Shown: positions 1 to 8,885 of the stretch, piece by piece
Position numbering within the stretch: position 1 is the first letter of the stretch
How the letters are laid out: every line of letters begins with the position of its first letter
Origin: Sphaerospermopsis aphanizomenoides BCCUSP55
Lineage (GTDB): Bacteria > Cyanobacteriota > Cyanobacteriia > Cyanobacteriales > Nostocaceae
Assembly: GCF_001586785.1 (NCBI RefSeq)
Contig: NZ_LUFH02000045.1
Coordinates: forward strand, 1-46,640
Direction of reading: 5' to 3'
Length of the DNA: 46,640 nt
Made by a program: the position numbers and the translations under genes
The notes under the pieces: model-generated
The model's input: only the letters and a program-made list of their open reading frames with translations
Told to the model about the DNA's origin: nothing
Database searches by the model: none

Positions 1-209
1 CCCCACACCCCACACCCCCAAAGGGGATGTCATCAATAGTGCTAAGAGCCTTTAATTAACATAAGCATTAATTTTTATGTATTAATTTTGACTAATGGAA
101 ACAAATATCCAAGATATATAACATACAATAAAATTAGGTGCAGTTAGCAACAATTTGCTATTTTCTGCGTCTATGCCTTGATGCCAAAAGGAGCGATGGA
201 GGTATTTGG

Positions 210-407
210 ATGTTAGTCATTTTAACGGATGATCAAATCTTTGCCCCTGAGCAGGTTTGCCAATCTTGTGTATTGGCTAGTAACAGTGGACAACCCCGCT
301 GGCATGGGGGGCAACTCCGCTGTGGGCAAGCTATTCGCAAATGGTCCCAACAGCAGCCAGAGCAGTATGAGTGTATGATGGGCTTTCGGATCGCTAATAT
401 AAAATAA
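210..407 (+). CDS. Small conserved cyanobacterial protein, function unknown
   Basis: A 65-residue protein of unknown function. I chose the ATG at 210 because GGAGG lies seven bases upstream (198-202); an in-frame start further 5' at 138 has no comparable site. The protein has two CxxC-like or isolated cysteines (EQVCQSC and the later LRCGQ and YECMM), a GGQLRCGQ stretch, and no membrane segment or signal peptide. It resembles small proteins seen widely in cyanobacteria, but I cannot name a family. Four cysteines could bind a metal; this is inference. It precedes the Tic20-like gene on the same strand by about 80 bases and may be cotranscribed with it. Confidence 0.6.
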   Translation: MLVILTDDQIFAPEQVCQSCVLASNSGQPRWHGGQLRCGQAIRKWSQQQPEQYECMMGFRIANIK

Positions 408-488
408 TCTAATTTTTTAGCAAAATTAACCAACTGCGTTATCCTAGGCTCAAATAGCTATTAAAATTTAGCCCTAGGAGAATTTACA

Positions 489-968
489 ATGTCTTGGCGC
501 GGGTCTACAACTGTTCCTGACCGAATTTTCGCTTCTTTACCTTATTTACTGCCTCTAGTAGAGAGTTTGGTATTTGGCAGTTTTCTGTTGAGACAGTTTC
601 CAGTGCTGGAATTGCTGTTTCTACCACTGCAACCAGTTTTATTTATCTACGACAGCTTAGGTTCGATAGGTCAAATAATCGCGTTTTTTGCTTTGTTCTT
701 CCTGGTAGTGAGAAACGAAAAAATCAGTCATTTTATTCGTTTCAACACGATGCAGGCAATTCTTCTGGATATTGTGATTATTTTGTGTTCCATACTACTG
801 CGAATTTTAACTCCGATTCCTGGTGCTGGTTTTGCCATAGAAACTTTGGCCAATACTATCTTTTTAGGAATAGTTGCCGCTGTTGTTTATTCTGTATTCC
901 AGTCTCTGATGGGGCGCTATGCGGAAATTCCAGCCATTTCTGATGCTGTTTATATGCAAGTGCGCTAG
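489..968 (+). CDS. Tic20 family membrane protein
   Basis: Integral membrane protein of 159 residues with about four hydrophobic segments and the family's opening WRGSTTVPDRIFASLPYLLP-type sequence, followed by FGSFLLRQFP and RFNTMQAILLDI. Tic20 proteins form part of the protein import channel of the chloroplast inner envelope. Cyanobacterial homologues are common, sit in the plasma or thylakoid membrane and have no firmly established role. The ATG at 489 has AGGAGA upstream with good spacing. The gene ends only 3 bases before the stop of the convergent FAH-family gene, so the two transcripts must run into each other. The family call rests on residue pattern and length. Confidence 0.85.
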   Translation: MSWRGSTTVPDRIFASLPYLLPLVESLVFGSFLLRQFPVLELLFLPLQPVLFIYDSLGSIGQIIAFFALFFLVVRNEKISHFIRFNTMQAILLDIVIILCSILLRILTPIPGAGFAIETLANTIFLGIVAAVVYSVFQSLMGRYAEIPAISDAVYMQVR

Positions 969-971
969 ATT

Positions 972-1745
972 TTAACGGTTGATTACGCGATTTTCTAGGC
1001 GACCAATTCCTTCGATTTCTACACGGATGCGATCGCCTATATTTAATGGGCCTACTCCAAATGGTGTGCCTGTCAGCACTACATCCCCAGGTAATAGTGT
1101 CATCACTTGACTGATATAAGACACTAGAAAATCTGGAGGAAATACCATCTCATCAATACAGGCTGATTGGACGGGATGAGGTTCATCATTCAGAAAGGTC
1201 TGTAATCTGGCTCCGGGGTTTAATTCTCGGACAATCCAAGGTCCTAAAGGGCAGAATGTATCAAAACCTTTGGCTCTTGTCCATTGAGCATCTTTTTTTT
1301 GTAAATCTCTGGCAGTGACATCATTTGCAATCGTATAACCCCAAATTTTGCCTTGGGCTTCCTCTGGTGTACAGTCACAGGTATAGTCGCCTATCACCAA
1401 TGCCAATTCACCTTCATAGTCCACCCGCTGTGACTGGGGAGGATATTTAATTTCTCTTTCTGAGGCAATTACAGATGTAGGCGGTTTGAAGAAAATCAAT
1501 GGTTCAGCAGGGACGGAAGTTCCCATTTCCGCTGCATGGTCAGCATAATTCTTACCCACCGCCACAATTTTGGAAGGGGAACAAGGTGCCAGAATTTGAT
1601 ATTTGTCTGGTTCTAAAATTAACTCCGTGGGCTGACCATCTAACCAAGGTGGAGCATCTAAGACTTCCACGTTAAAGGATAATTGCAGCAACCCATAGTA
1701 AATTTTGCCTTCTTGACTTTTAACTCGCACGTAGCGTTGCGCCAT
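972..1745 (-). CDS. Fumarylacetoacetate hydrolase family protein
   Basis: Soluble enzyme of 257 residues in the FAH superfamily, which cleaves or decarboxylates 2-oxo acids with a bound Mg2+ or Mn2+. Seen in the sequence are the VGKNYADHAAEMG entry motif, the metal-binding ExE...D pattern (DYEGELALVIGD), NDVTARDLQ, the KGFDTFCPLGPW segment and the C-terminal LTGTPFGVGP loop. Together these match the acylpyruvase/oxaloacetate decarboxylase-like branch (FAHD1/YcgM type); the substrate cannot be told from sequence. The ATG at 1745 gives the usual MAQRYVRV start of cyanobacterial members; an in-frame ATG at 1775 would add ten atypical residues. Confidence 0.85.
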   Translation of the reverse strand: MAQRYVRVKSQEGKIYYGLLQLSFNVEVLDAPPWLDGQPTELILEPDKYQILAPCSPSKIVAVGKNYADHAAEMGTSVPAEPLIFFKPPTSVIASEREIKYPPQSQRVDYEGELALVIGDYTCDCTPEEAQGKIWGYTIANDVTARDLQKKDAQWTRAKGFDTFCPLGPWIVRELNPGARLQTFLNDEPHPVQSACIDEMVFPPDFLVSYISQVMTLLPGDVVLTGTPFGVGPLNIGDRIRVEIEGIGRLENRVINR

Positions 1746-2104
1746 AACGTTAATGTATATCCTTAAAAGATGCAAATTTTGGCTAATTGGGCTAATGATT
1801 TATAGCAATTAGCAGTGCGTTTTTGAGAATGCTTTTATCATCAAAAGTTGATAATTTGGGCTTGTCCTCATGACTCTGACAAATGCTATAAATTGAAAAC
1901 TGGTAAGATTATAGGATAAATGCTAGAAATTCCATGACTTTAGTCTAGGGATGAAACCCAGCATGAAAATTTATCTGGCTCTTGATTGTGTTAATATAAG
2001 ATTCCTTGTTGCTTCAGATATTAGTTTTTATCAGTAGCGTCTAGACAATACTTGTATAAAGTAATATCAAGCAGCCTTTTTGTCCATAAGGTGACTAACA
2101 ATAT
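1746..2104. other. Intergenic region, divergent FAH gene and rpsF
   Basis: A 359-base AT-rich gap between the divergent FAH-family gene and rpsF, so it should hold promoters for both. I see no convincing paired -35/-10 set, no repeat and no RNA gene. The rpsF ribosome binding site is the AAGGTG just upstream of 2105. Confidence 0.5.
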
Positions 2105-2431
2105 ATGACGATAGTTTACGAGACGATGTACATTCTCCGTCCTGACTTGGGAGATGAACAAGTAGAGCAAGCCGTTAGCAAATACCAGAATTTATTAACT
2201 GAGCAAGGTGCCCAGAATATCGAAATTCAAAATCGCGGTAAGCGTCGTCTGGCTTATGAAATCAACAGGCATCGTGATGGCATCTATATCCAGTTTAACT
2301 ACAAAGCTCCAGCTACAGCGATCGCACCTTTTGAACGTGCCATGAGATTAAGCGAAGAAGTAATTCGCTATCTGACTACCAAGCAAGAAGTTCGTGAAGA
2401 CAAATCAGCTAAAGAGGCTGTACCTGCCTAA
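2105..2431 (+). CDS. rpsF: 30S ribosomal protein S6
   Basis: Ribosomal protein S6, 108 residues, which binds 16S rRNA with S18 in the platform of the small subunit. The family pattern is clear: [11 protein letters not shown] at the N-terminus, then [24 protein letters not shown], and the helix ending [17 protein letters not shown]. The acidic and alanine-rich tail after residue 95 is usual for cyanobacteria. AAGGTG lies upstream of the ATG. The gene stands alone: neither ssb nor rpsR follows it, as they do in many other bacteria. A short hairpin at 2452-2471 may end the transcript. Confidence 0.97.
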   Translation: MTIVYETMYILRPDLGDEQVEQAVSKYQNLLTEQGAQNIEIQNRGKRRLAYEINRHRDGIYIQFNYKAPATAIAPFERAMRLSEEVIRYLTTKQEVREDKSAKEAVPA

Positions 2432-2451
2432 AAGTCAATAGCTACGAGTGC

Positions 2452-2471
2452 TGAGTGAGGAATCTCACTCA
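2452..2471 (+). terminator. Perfect hairpin after rpsF, possible terminator
   Basis: An exact 8-bp stem (TGAGTGAG / CTCACTCA) with a GAAT loop lies 20 bases after the rpsF stop codon. No run of T follows, so it may be a weak terminator or an mRNA 3' end stabiliser. The remainder of the gap to 2762 holds only AT-rich sequence with no gene that I can support. Confidence 0.45.
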
Positions 2472-2762
2472 TTACTCATCATTTCAGGACTGGTAAATAT
2501 TGTTTGCATGATAGCCATATTCCTTGTTATGTAGCAATATTGGTTAATTTAACAGCTAATAATCAGTAATTCTAGAGAAACTTGCGTATTTGAACAGTTG
2601 CCAATTTATCTTAATTGCGATATGTTTTTCATAAAATAGTGCAGTAAGTGTTTTTCTCATCACATATCACATATAAGGTATAGAGAAAAACACACACAGC
2701 ATAAATATTCAATTTATTTTACAGACTATCAGCGCAATAATACTTAAGAGATGTAAGCCACT

Positions 2763-3323
2763 GTGAGCCAATCTGAATCCCCCAATATCCAAGCTCTATC
2801 TACTGAAGTATCGCAGTTACGTCAAGAGTTGCAACTTCGAGACCAATTGGTGCAACAACTATCTCAAGAACTGTTCCGTTTGGTCAAGGGAAATACTAAT
2901 TTTATCCCTCAACGGTCTGAACCTGAGTACGATTTGAGTCAATTGGAAGCTTTAAGAGAGCAACTTCAAGCTGTTGAACAGCAAGTAACATTCTACCAAG
3001 AGCAAATTGCATCTCGTGACTCGGAAATTCACCAATTGCGACAGTCGGTTCAAGAACTCACGGATCGTAGTCGGATGTTGGAGCAAGTAGTTCAAGAATT
3101 GCCACAGATTTATCGTCGGAAATTTGAAGAACGGATGACTCCAGTCAGAGATAAGGTAGCAATGCTACAACGAGAAAATCGCCAACTACAAGCAGAACTG
3201 CAAAGTGTAAGTTATCGGTTAGCACTAAAAACTCGCCACGCAAGTCATAGCGGTATAGATTTACCCAATTTCTCTAGTTCTATATCTGGACAAAATAATG
3301 TAACTGCTCCTCAGAATGCCTGA
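2763..3323 (+). CDS. Coiled-coil protein, function unknown
   Basis: A 186-residue soluble protein that starts with GTG at 2763. Almost the whole length from residue 10 to 155 is heptad-rich sequence with many Gln, Glu, Leu and Arg residues (for example TEVSQLRQELQLRDQLVQQL and REQLQAVEQQV), so a long parallel or antiparallel coiled coil is predicted. The tail after residue 160 is Ser/Asn rich and probably disordered. There is no membrane segment and no enzymatic motif. I do not recognise a named family; such proteins can act as scaffolds or filament-forming proteins in cyanobacteria, but nothing here proves that. A terminator-like hairpin follows at 3425-3461. Confidence 0.75.
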   Translation: MSQSESPNIQALSTEVSQLRQELQLRDQLVQQLSQELFRLVKGNTNFIPQRSEPEYDLSQLEALREQLQAVEQQVTFYQEQIASRDSEIHQLRQSVQELTDRSRMLEQVVQELPQIYRRKFEERMTPVRDKVAMLQRENRQLQAELQSVSYRLALKTRHASHSGIDLPNFSSSISGQNNVTAPQNA

Positions 3324-3424
3324 ATGTAGTATTAAGGCTTAACAGGCAGTTAAAAAAGCGATCAGGTTGACCGTGTTAGCCTGTGGACTAGATAGTACCG
3401 ACACTTCTAGAGTCAAGCAGGAAG

Positions 3425-3461
3425 AAAAAGCTGGCTTTTGTTAGCATTAGTTAGCTTTTTT
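3425..3461 (+). terminator. Probable rho-independent terminator
   Basis: AAAAAGCT at 3425-3432 pairs with AGCTTTTT at 3453-3460, followed by T, about 100 bases after the coiled-coil gene. The loop is about 20 bases and contains a second possible small stem (GGCTTTTGTTAGC). The T run at the 3' side fits intrinsic termination. Confidence 0.5.
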
Positions 3462-3873
3462 GTATCGGTGCAAGAAGTTGAATAGGGATCATCCTAAATG
3501 TGTAAGTTTATTTTTTGGCAAGAAAGGCAATTGCTCCAAGGCGGGATATGAATCAACTGCAAAGAACGCAAAGGACACAAAGTTAAGAGGGTTTAAGAGA
3601 GTTTTTAGTATTGCTGCGTTTATTGTTGCTTGCATTGGGATACTCTCGTTTAATATTACCTTTTGTGTTCCTGATACAAACAATTTTTAACTTTGAATTT
3701 TGAATCCCTAGCTGCCAAACCTCTATTTAACCAAATTATATTTTATAGGTAAAATAGAGATCCAGCTTGCTATGGACAGATTTTAAAGGGTTTTCATATC
3801 GGATCAGCTATTATCAGGGTAAAAGCTCAAAAATGTTGCTCAACCTGGTTATTTTCCCTGAGCAAATCGAGTT
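3462..3873. other. Intergenic region with degenerate repeat sequence
   Basis: This 412-base stretch lies between two convergent genes. It includes a degenerate repeat of the type AAGAACGCAAAGGACACAAAG (3560-3580), which is a common intergenic filler in Nostocales. Short open frames on both strands through 3460-3690 have no credible start site or protein character, and I treat them as chance. Confidence 0.5.
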
Positions 3874-4227
3874 TTAGCCTGCTTTTATCAGACTTTGCTC
3901 ATTAATGCTAGAAAATATATCTTCGTAATTGTTAACTATCTCAAACACTGAATCCAGATGAGTAAGTTCTAAAATCAATCTCACAGGAGCTTTGACGTTA
4001 CAAAGAACTAGGCGACATCTGCTTTGGCGTACAGCTTTCAGTCCTTGGACTAGAGGCACTAAACCAGAACTATCCATGAAGTCAACTTCTGCTAGATCGA
4101 TAACCCAAAGTTGATCAGGGTGAGGGGTTACTCCAGCCATCTGTTCGCTTAAGGCCGTACCAACCTCTAAGTCTATACTTCCTTGTGGTTTGAAGAAAAT
4201 CACTTGGCGTTCTTGTGTAAGAGTCAT
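3874..4227 (-). CDS. STAS-domain protein (anti-sigma factor antagonist type)
   Basis: A 117-residue single STAS domain, the fold of SpoIIAA and RsbV. These proteins bind a kinase-type anti-sigma factor or a partner enzyme and are switched by phosphorylation of a conserved serine. The signature is visible: WVIDLAEVDFMDSSGLVPLV, where the Ser-Ser pair before Gly-Leu marks the phosphoacceptor site at about residues 53-54, followed by the CRLVLCNVKAPVRLILELTHLDSVFEI core. No sigma or kinase gene lies beside it, so its partner is elsewhere. It is divergent from the DedA gene, with a 423-base gap between them. Confidence 0.88.
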   Translation of the reverse strand: MTLTQERQVIFFKPQGSIDLEVGTALSEQMAGVTPHPDQLWVIDLAEVDFMDSSGLVPLVQGLKAVRQSRCRLVLCNVKAPVRLILELTHLDSVFEIVNNYEDIFSSINEQSLIKAG

Positions 4228-4650
4228 GAATTTAACTGGGTAGTTGAACTGGGCAGTTGAAACCTTAAGAGAAGGGATCTTACATCAATAATGTTCAAGC
4301 TGTAACAGTGACATTACTGTTTTTGCTTGATTGGTCGGGACTTAATGCAATTGTAGTTGATACAATCTGCCACAGAAATCATAGCTTGTAATTTTGATAG
4401 ATAACCTCAGTATAAGCATTAATGCTTCAGTATTTCGGTAGTGAATTTTACTGTTATATAAATCTTATGATTTGTGTAGATTTTATAAGTTTTTTACAAT
4501 TATAAAAGTAGAAACCCACCAGCTAGACTCTGAAATATTGTTGGCTTTCATGGAAAACAAAAGATTTTTGGTAGCGTTTTCATTGACACCCTCACCAAAA
4601 ACAAGCCAAGATATATTAAACGTAAAAATTTGTAAAGTCGGCGGTGCTGG
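4228..4650. other. Divergent promoter region with an inverted repeat
   Basis: This gap of 423 bases serves the divergent STAS and DedA genes. It contains a perfect inverted repeat ATTGTA-N5-TACAAT at 4350-4366, which could be an operator or a small hairpin. A short frame at 4472-4666 has no protein character and overlaps the DedA start. I see no RNA gene. Confidence 0.4.
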
Positions 4651-5277
4651 ATGTCTTTTGAGCTAATTTCACTAGAAAACATCCAAGAATTTGCTCAATC
4701 ATACGGTTATTGGGCAATTTTTTTGGGAATTTTGCTAGAGAATTTGGGCATTCCTCTTCCCGGTGAAACTGTAACTCTAGTAGGTGGTTTCTTAGCTGGT
4801 AGTGATGAACTAAATTACTGGCTAGTTCTGGGTGACGCTGTTACAGGCGCTGTAATTGGCGGCAATTGCGGTTATTGGATTGGTAGGGTTGGTGGTTGGC
4901 CTTTCCTGCTACAAGTTGGAAAGATATTCCGCATATCTGAAGCACGACTATTAAGTATTAAAGAGCAATTTAGTGAGAATGCTGCTAAAGCAGTATTTTT
5001 TGGCCGCTTTTTCGCCTTGCTGAGAATTTTCGCATCACCACTTGCTGGTATAGCGGAAATGCCCTTCGGCAAATTCCTGGTATATAACTTAGCAGGAGCA
5101 ACTGCCTGGGCGGGTGTAATGGTGACTTTAGCCTTCTTTGCAGGCAGAATTGTTTCCCTAGAACAATTAGTTGCTTGGGTAAGTCAATTTGCTATTTTGG
5201 CGTTACTGATCTTAGTTGCTGTGATTGTTGTGCCTATTTGGTGGGAGTCCCGCCAAGTTAAACACATGGGAGAATAG
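4651..5277 (+). CDS. DedA family membrane protein
   Basis: Polytopic plasma-membrane protein of 208 residues in the DedA/VTT (SNARE-associated) family. Recent work on this family links members to lipid-carrier recycling (undecaprenyl phosphate flipping) and membrane homeostasis. Motifs seen are GILLENLGIPLPGETVTLVGGFLAG (re-entrant loop with the conserved Glu and Pro), GYWIGRVGG, and FFGRFFALLRIFASPLAGIAEM with the conserved arginines of the second half. Four or five hydrophobic segments are visible. The ATG at 4651 lacks a strong Shine-Dalgarno site. A repeat block separates the gene from convergent argG. Confidence 0.88.
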   Translation: MSFELISLENIQEFAQSYGYWAIFLGILLENLGIPLPGETVTLVGGFLAGSDELNYWLVLGDAVTGAVIGGNCGYWIGRVGGWPFLLQVGKIFRISEARLLSIKEQFSENAAKAVFFGRFFALLRIFASPLAGIAEMPFGKFLVYNLAGATAWAGVMVTLAFFAGRIVSLEQLVAWVSQFAILALLILVAVIVVPIWWESRQVKHMGE

Positions 5278-5281
5278 GAGT

Positions 5282-5426
5282 TCAGGAGTATGGCTAACGC
5301 CACGCTATGCCTACGGCACGCTGCGCGAACGCTATCAGGAGTTCAGGAGTTCAGGAGAAAGAATAAATTTTTCTTCCCCTGCCACCCCTGCTCCACAGCC
5401 CCCTGCTTCCCCTGCTTCCCCTGCTT
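5282..5426. repeat. Mosaic intergenic repeats between DedA gene and argG
   Basis: Several repeat types are packed here: TCAGGAGT-type short units, a segment GGCTAACGCCACGC followed by GCACGCTGCGCGAACGC (5291-5334), and three exact copies of the 9-mer CCCCTGCTT (5400-5426). The GCTAACGCCACGCT element is the reverse complement of the repeat at 26291-26391, so it is a dispersed family in this genome. The region lies between the 3' ends of convergent genes. Confidence 0.75.
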
Positions 5427-5427
5427 T

Positions 5428-6627
5428 TTACTTATTACTCTGCGCCCAAATGCGGGTAGGTAGTCCCCAGACGTAAATAAATCCTTCTGCGGCTTTGTGA
5501 TCGAATTGGTCTTCAGCGCCGTAGGTGGCTAAGTCGGGTGTATAAAGGGTGTTATCGCTCCAACGACCAACTATGGTGGCGTTACCTTTAAACAGTTTTA
5601 AACGCACAACACCAGAAACTTTTTCTTGTGTCTGTTGAATAAATGCATCTATTGCGGCTTTGAGGGGACTATACCAAAGTCCGTTATATACCAATTTGGT
5701 GTATGTTTCTTCGATGCCGCGTTTGTATTGGGTGACATCTGCTGTTAAAGTGAGGCTTTCTAAATCACGATGGGCATTGATGAGAACTACCATTGCAGGT
5801 GATTCGTAGATTTCTCGTGATTTGATGCCTACTAGGCGGTTTTCAATCATGTCAATCCTGCCAATACCGTGATTTCCCACGATTTGATTGAGTTGTTCAA
5901 CTAACTCAACAGGATTTTTGGATGTACCGTTAATGGTGGTAGGAATGCCCTTTGTAAAGCCAATTTCTAGATATTCCGGTTCGTTGGGAGTATCTGCAAT
6001 GGCCTTGGTCATTTCATAGATTTCTTCTGGGGGTTCATTTGCTGGATCTTCTAACGTACCAGCTTCAATACTGCGACCAAGCAAGTTTTTATCTATACTG
6101 AAGGGAGAGGATTTTTTTACGGGTGCAGGAATACCAAATTGCTCACCGTAGGCTATGGTTTGTTCTCGACTCATTCCCCATTCTCTAGCAGGTGCAAGGA
6201 TTTTCAAATTGGGATTGAGGGCTGTACAGGAAACATCAAAGCGAACCTGGTCGTTACCTTTACCTGTGCAACCGTGAGCGATCGCATCAGCACCGTATTT
6301 TTCTGCTGTTTCTACCAGAATCTTAGCGATTAACGGTCTAGCTAGGGCTGTTCCTAGAGGATAGCGATTTTCATAGAGAGCATTAGCTTGAATGGCCGGA
6401 AATGCGTAATCTTTGACAAAGCTATCTTTAACATCCGCTACCAGGGATTCACTTGCACCAGATTTGAGAGCTTTTTCTCGTACTGGTTCTAATTCATCTC
6501 CCTGACCTAAATCTGCTGCTAGGGTAATTACCTCTTCAACTCCCCACTCTTTTTTTAAGTAGGGTATGCAAACAGAAGTATCAACTCCACCAGAATATGC
6601 TAAGACAACCTTTTTGGCGCGACCCAT
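5428..6627 (-). CDS. argG: Argininosuccinate synthase
   Basis: Cytosolic enzyme of 399 residues that joins citrulline and aspartate using ATP, the seventh step of arginine synthesis. The PP-loop [10 protein letters not shown] is near residues 9-18. Also seen are [14 protein letters not shown], the substrate-binding [13 protein letters not shown] region, [10 protein letters not shown], and [22 protein letters not shown]. Length and motif order are complete. I chose the ATG at 6627 because the minus strand has GGAG eight bases upstream and the product starts [14 protein letters not shown] as in homologues. The frame extends to 6663, but those twelve residues are not family-like. On the minus strand a TATAAT hexamer lies at 6670-6665, so a start site close to the gene is possible. 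There are no arginine genes nearby. Confidence 0.97.
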   Translation of the reverse strand: MGRAKKVVLAYSGGVDTSVCIPYLKKEWGVEEVITLAADLGQGDELEPVREKALKSGASESLVADVKDSFVKDYAFPAIQANALYENRYPLGTALARPLIAKILVETAEKYGADAIAHGCTGKGNDQVRFDVSCTALNPNLKILAPAREWGMSREQTIAYGEQFGIPAPVKKSSPFSIDKNLLGRSIEAGTLEDPANEPPEEIYEMTKAIADTPNEPEYLEIGFTKGIPTTINGTSKNPVELVEQLNQIVGNHGIGRIDMIENRLVGIKSREIYESPAMVVLINAHRDLESLTLTADVTQYKRGIEETYTKLVYNGLWYSPLKAAIDAFIQQTQEKVSGVVRLKLFKGNATIVGRWSDNTLYTPDLATYGAEDQFDHKAAEGFIYVWGLPTRIWAQSNK

Positions 6628-6805
6628 CAGTTTCTCCAGTTGGGAAAACAAACAATGAGTCATTATTATATCTGACTACACAGTATATATTTTAATGATG
6701 CAACAGGGATCTAATTAAAAATTTTCAATTCCAAATCAAGAAACCGTGACGTTGTGATATTTGTCATATTCTAAGAATATAAATAATTGCATTTTGGGTG
6801 AAACT

Positions 6806-7744
6806 GTGTTTTTTAGTGTTGTAATTCCTACTTATAATCGCCTACCGATTTTGCAAAAATGCCTGCGTGCTTTGGAATCACAGCAATTGAGAGATGATCA
6901 CCTTGTCCAAGGTTATGAGGTGGTTTTGGTAGATGATGGCTCGACTGATGGAACTTTGGACTGGTTAGCAGAACATCAAGATGAGTTTACTCATGTACGT
7001 TGTTTTGAACAAGATCATGCTGGCCCTGCTGTAGCGCGAAATTTAGGGGTAGAACAGGCGTTGGGAGATACAATTATTTTTATTGATAGTGATTTAGTAG
7101 TTTTGTCTAATTTCTTGCAAGCTCATGCTGATGCTTTGCTACAAGGAAAGGAGAAATTAGGCAATGATAGATTTTTTACTTACGGTGCTGTAATTAATAC
7201 CTGTAATTTTGAAAATCCTACTTCCGAACCTTATAAAATCACAGATTTTTCGGCGGCTTTTTTTGCTACGGGTAATGTCGCTATTCCCAAATATTGGTTA
7301 GAAAAAGCTGGTTTGTTTGATACTGGGTTTCAACTTTATGGCTGGGAAGATTTAGAGTTAGGTGTGAGATTAAAAAATTTAGGTTTGCAATTAATTAAAT
7401 GTCCTGAAGCGGTTGGTTATCACTGGCATCCGGCATTTAGTTTAGCACAAATTCCCAAGTTAATTGATCAGGAAATTCAACGGGGTAGGATGGGTGTTTT
7501 GTTTTATCAAAAGCATCCGACTTGGGAAGTAAAAATGATGATTCAAATGACTTGGATTCATCGTTTGTTATGGGGGATTCTGTCTTTAAATGGGTTGTTG
7601 AATGAAAAAACGATGGCTCCGTTTTTGCAATGGTTGATTGATTTGGGTAAGCCGCAGTTGGCGTTGGAAATTGCGCGGATTTTTTTGAATTGGTATAATG
7701 TGAAGGGGGTTTATCAGGCTTATGCGGAGATGATGAATAAATGA
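6806..7744 (+). CDS. Glycosyltransferase family 2 protein
   Basis: GT-A fold glycosyltransferase of 312 residues. From the N-terminus it shows FFSVVIPTYNRLPIL, the nucleotide-binding VVLVDDGSTDGTLDWL, the GPAVARNLGVEQA segment, the DxD metal site in FIDSDLVVL and the acceptor-side GWEDLELGVRL (ED motif). The donor and acceptor sugars cannot be read from sequence. I use GTG at 6806 because the protein then begins directly with the family's first strand. The frame is open from a TTG at 6761, which would add 15 unusual residues, so the start is uncertain. The gene is divergent from argG and stands at the left edge of an accessory stretch, far from the main polysaccharide locus. Confidence 0.88.
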   Translation: MFFSVVIPTYNRLPILQKCLRALESQQLRDDHLVQGYEVVLVDDGSTDGTLDWLAEHQDEFTHVRCFEQDHAGPAVARNLGVEQALGDTIIFIDSDLVVLSNFLQAHADALLQGKEKLGNDRFFTYGAVINTCNFENPTSEPYKITDFSAAFFATGNVAIPKYWLEKAGLFDTGFQLYGWEDLELGVRLKNLGLQLIKCPEAVGYHWHPAFSLAQIPKLIDQEIQRGRMGVLFYQKHPTWEVKMMIQMTWIHRLLWGILSLNGLLNEKTMAPFLQWLIDLGKPQLALEIARIFLNWYNVKGVYQAYAEMMNK

Positions 7745-7752
7745 TTCTCTCA

Positions 7753-7783
7753 CGCAAAGGCGCAAAGGCGCAAAGGCGCAAAG
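7753..7783. repeat. 8-bp tandem repeat, almost four units
   Basis: CGCAAAGG is repeated three times exactly from 7753 and then once more without its last base. It begins nine bases after the glycosyltransferase stop. This type of unit is a frequent intergenic repeat in Nostocales. Confidence 0.85.
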
Positions 7784-7828
7784 AGAAGAGGAATATAATT
7801 AAGTCATACAAATTAGCAGGGTTTGATT

Positions 7829-8326
7829 ATGCAAACACCGCAAATTAAAGAAGTGCAGTTAGAAGAGGGTGAAAATCTCTATGAAAGTGATTTTTATGCT
7901 TGGACTCAACAACAGGTTAATCTGTTGCTTCATCAACAATGGAGTCAACTTGATGTTGTAAATTTGGTTGAGGAGATTTTATCTTTGGGGAGAAGAGAAC
8001 GTCAAGAATTAAGAAATCGTTTGGGGATTTTACTTGGTCATTTATTAAAATGGGAATATCAACCAAATAAACGCAGTCGGAGTTGGTTAGCAACTATTAG
8101 AATTCAGAGACGGGATATTGTAAAGTTACTCCATGAGAATCCTAGTTTACAGTCTTATGTTGTAGAAGCAATTACGGAAGCTTATCAAAATGGGAGAGAT
8201 TTAGCAGCAGGAGAAACTAATTTACCTTTTACAACTTTTCCAGAACAGTGTTTATATTTATGGGAAGATATGATTAATGAGAGTTTTTATCCTGGTCTTC
8301 CTGCGAGTGATGATTTAAAATCATAA
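7829..8326 (+). CDS. DUF29 family protein
   Basis: Protein of 165 residues in the DUF29 family, which is greatly expanded in cyanobacteria and has no proven function. Diagnostic features are LYESDFYAWTQQQVNLLLHQQW at the N-terminus, then the DVVNLVEEILSLGRRERQELRNRLGILLGHLLKWEYQP helical core, and the C-terminal LYLWEDMINESFYPG. All-helical and soluble. I chose ATG at 7829; an in-frame TTG lies two codons earlier. It converges with a second DUF29 gene, the stops being only about 45 bases apart. The two proteins are clearly paralogous but diverged, with different middle regions. Many such genes sit in mobile or defence-rich regions. Confidence 0.88.
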   Translation: MQTPQIKEVQLEEGENLYESDFYAWTQQQVNLLLHQQWSQLDVVNLVEEILSLGRRERQELRNRLGILLGHLLKWEYQPNKRSRSWLATIRIQRRDIVKLLHENPSLQSYVVEAITEAYQNGRDLAAGETNLPFTTFPEQCLYLWEDMINESFYPGLPASDDLKS

Positions 8327-8371
8327 ACTTTTTATCTCATTGATAAAGCTGTATCATGATCATTAATCGCT

Positions 8372-8839
8372 CTATATCCCGTAGAAATCCTCATCTAAAA
8401 TTTGCTCTACTGAAAAAGGACAAGTTAGAGGATATTCACTCTCTTCTGGTACACGAATTCCAAATTTAGCTAATTTACCTTCTTTTATGGCAAGTTTACG
8501 AGCATCAGGATAGGCTTTTTCTAATGCTTCTATCAAGAAACTTTTGAGAGATGGGGTATCTGTCAAATTATCAATAACTCGTTGACGATGTTCGACAACG
8601 GAACTGTACCAACTTGCTTTCATTGTCTCTGGTACATCATGCTGAATCTTTAATTTAAGCAGGTGAACTAAGAGAATTTTCAGATTACTTTTGAGAGCAT
8701 TTTTTTCTGATTTACCCAATTCTATTAATTCTTCAATTAAATGCTCAATATCCAGCGATGCAAATTCATGATTTTGTAATTGCTGAATTGTTTGGTCAAT
8801 CCATAATTGTAAGTCGCGTTCGTACAGCTTGTTAGACAT
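8372..8839 (-). CDS. DUF29 family protein (second copy)
   Basis: A 155-residue DUF29 protein with the family pattern LYERDLQLWIDQTIQQLQN, LDIEHLIEELIELGKSEKNALKSNLKILLVHLLKL and a C-terminal EQILDEDFYG. It is transcribed toward the DUF29 gene at 7829-8326. The shared framework (WxxQxxxxL, the LIEEL/LVEEI helix, LLxHLLK) shows homology, but identity looks low, so this is an old paralogue or separate acquisition rather than a recent duplication. No catalytic motif is evident; function unknown. Confidence 0.87.
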   Translation of the reverse strand: MSNKLYERDLQLWIDQTIQQLQNHEFASLDIEHLIEELIELGKSEKNALKSNLKILLVHLLKLKIQHDVPETMKASWYSSVVEHRQRVIDNLTDTPSLKSFLIEALEKAYPDARKLAIKEGKLAKFGIRVPEESEYPLTCPFSVEQILDEDFYGI

Positions 8840-8885
8840 TTTGTAGTTCCGCTTAGTGAATAATTGTGTGTTTATGTTTAATATT

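Noticed and set aside
1-209. tRNA, small RNA or regulatory RNA at the left edge
   Set aside because: The ACCCC-rich start and following AT-rich DNA show no clover-leaf, no terminator and no known small RNA motif.
3460-3690. Short open frames on both strands after the coiled-coil gene
   Set aside because: They lie in repeat-like DNA, lack a ribosome binding site and have no protein character.
4472-4666. 64-codon frame upstream of the DedA gene
   Set aside because: No ribosome binding site, no family likeness, and it overlaps the DedA start in another frame.
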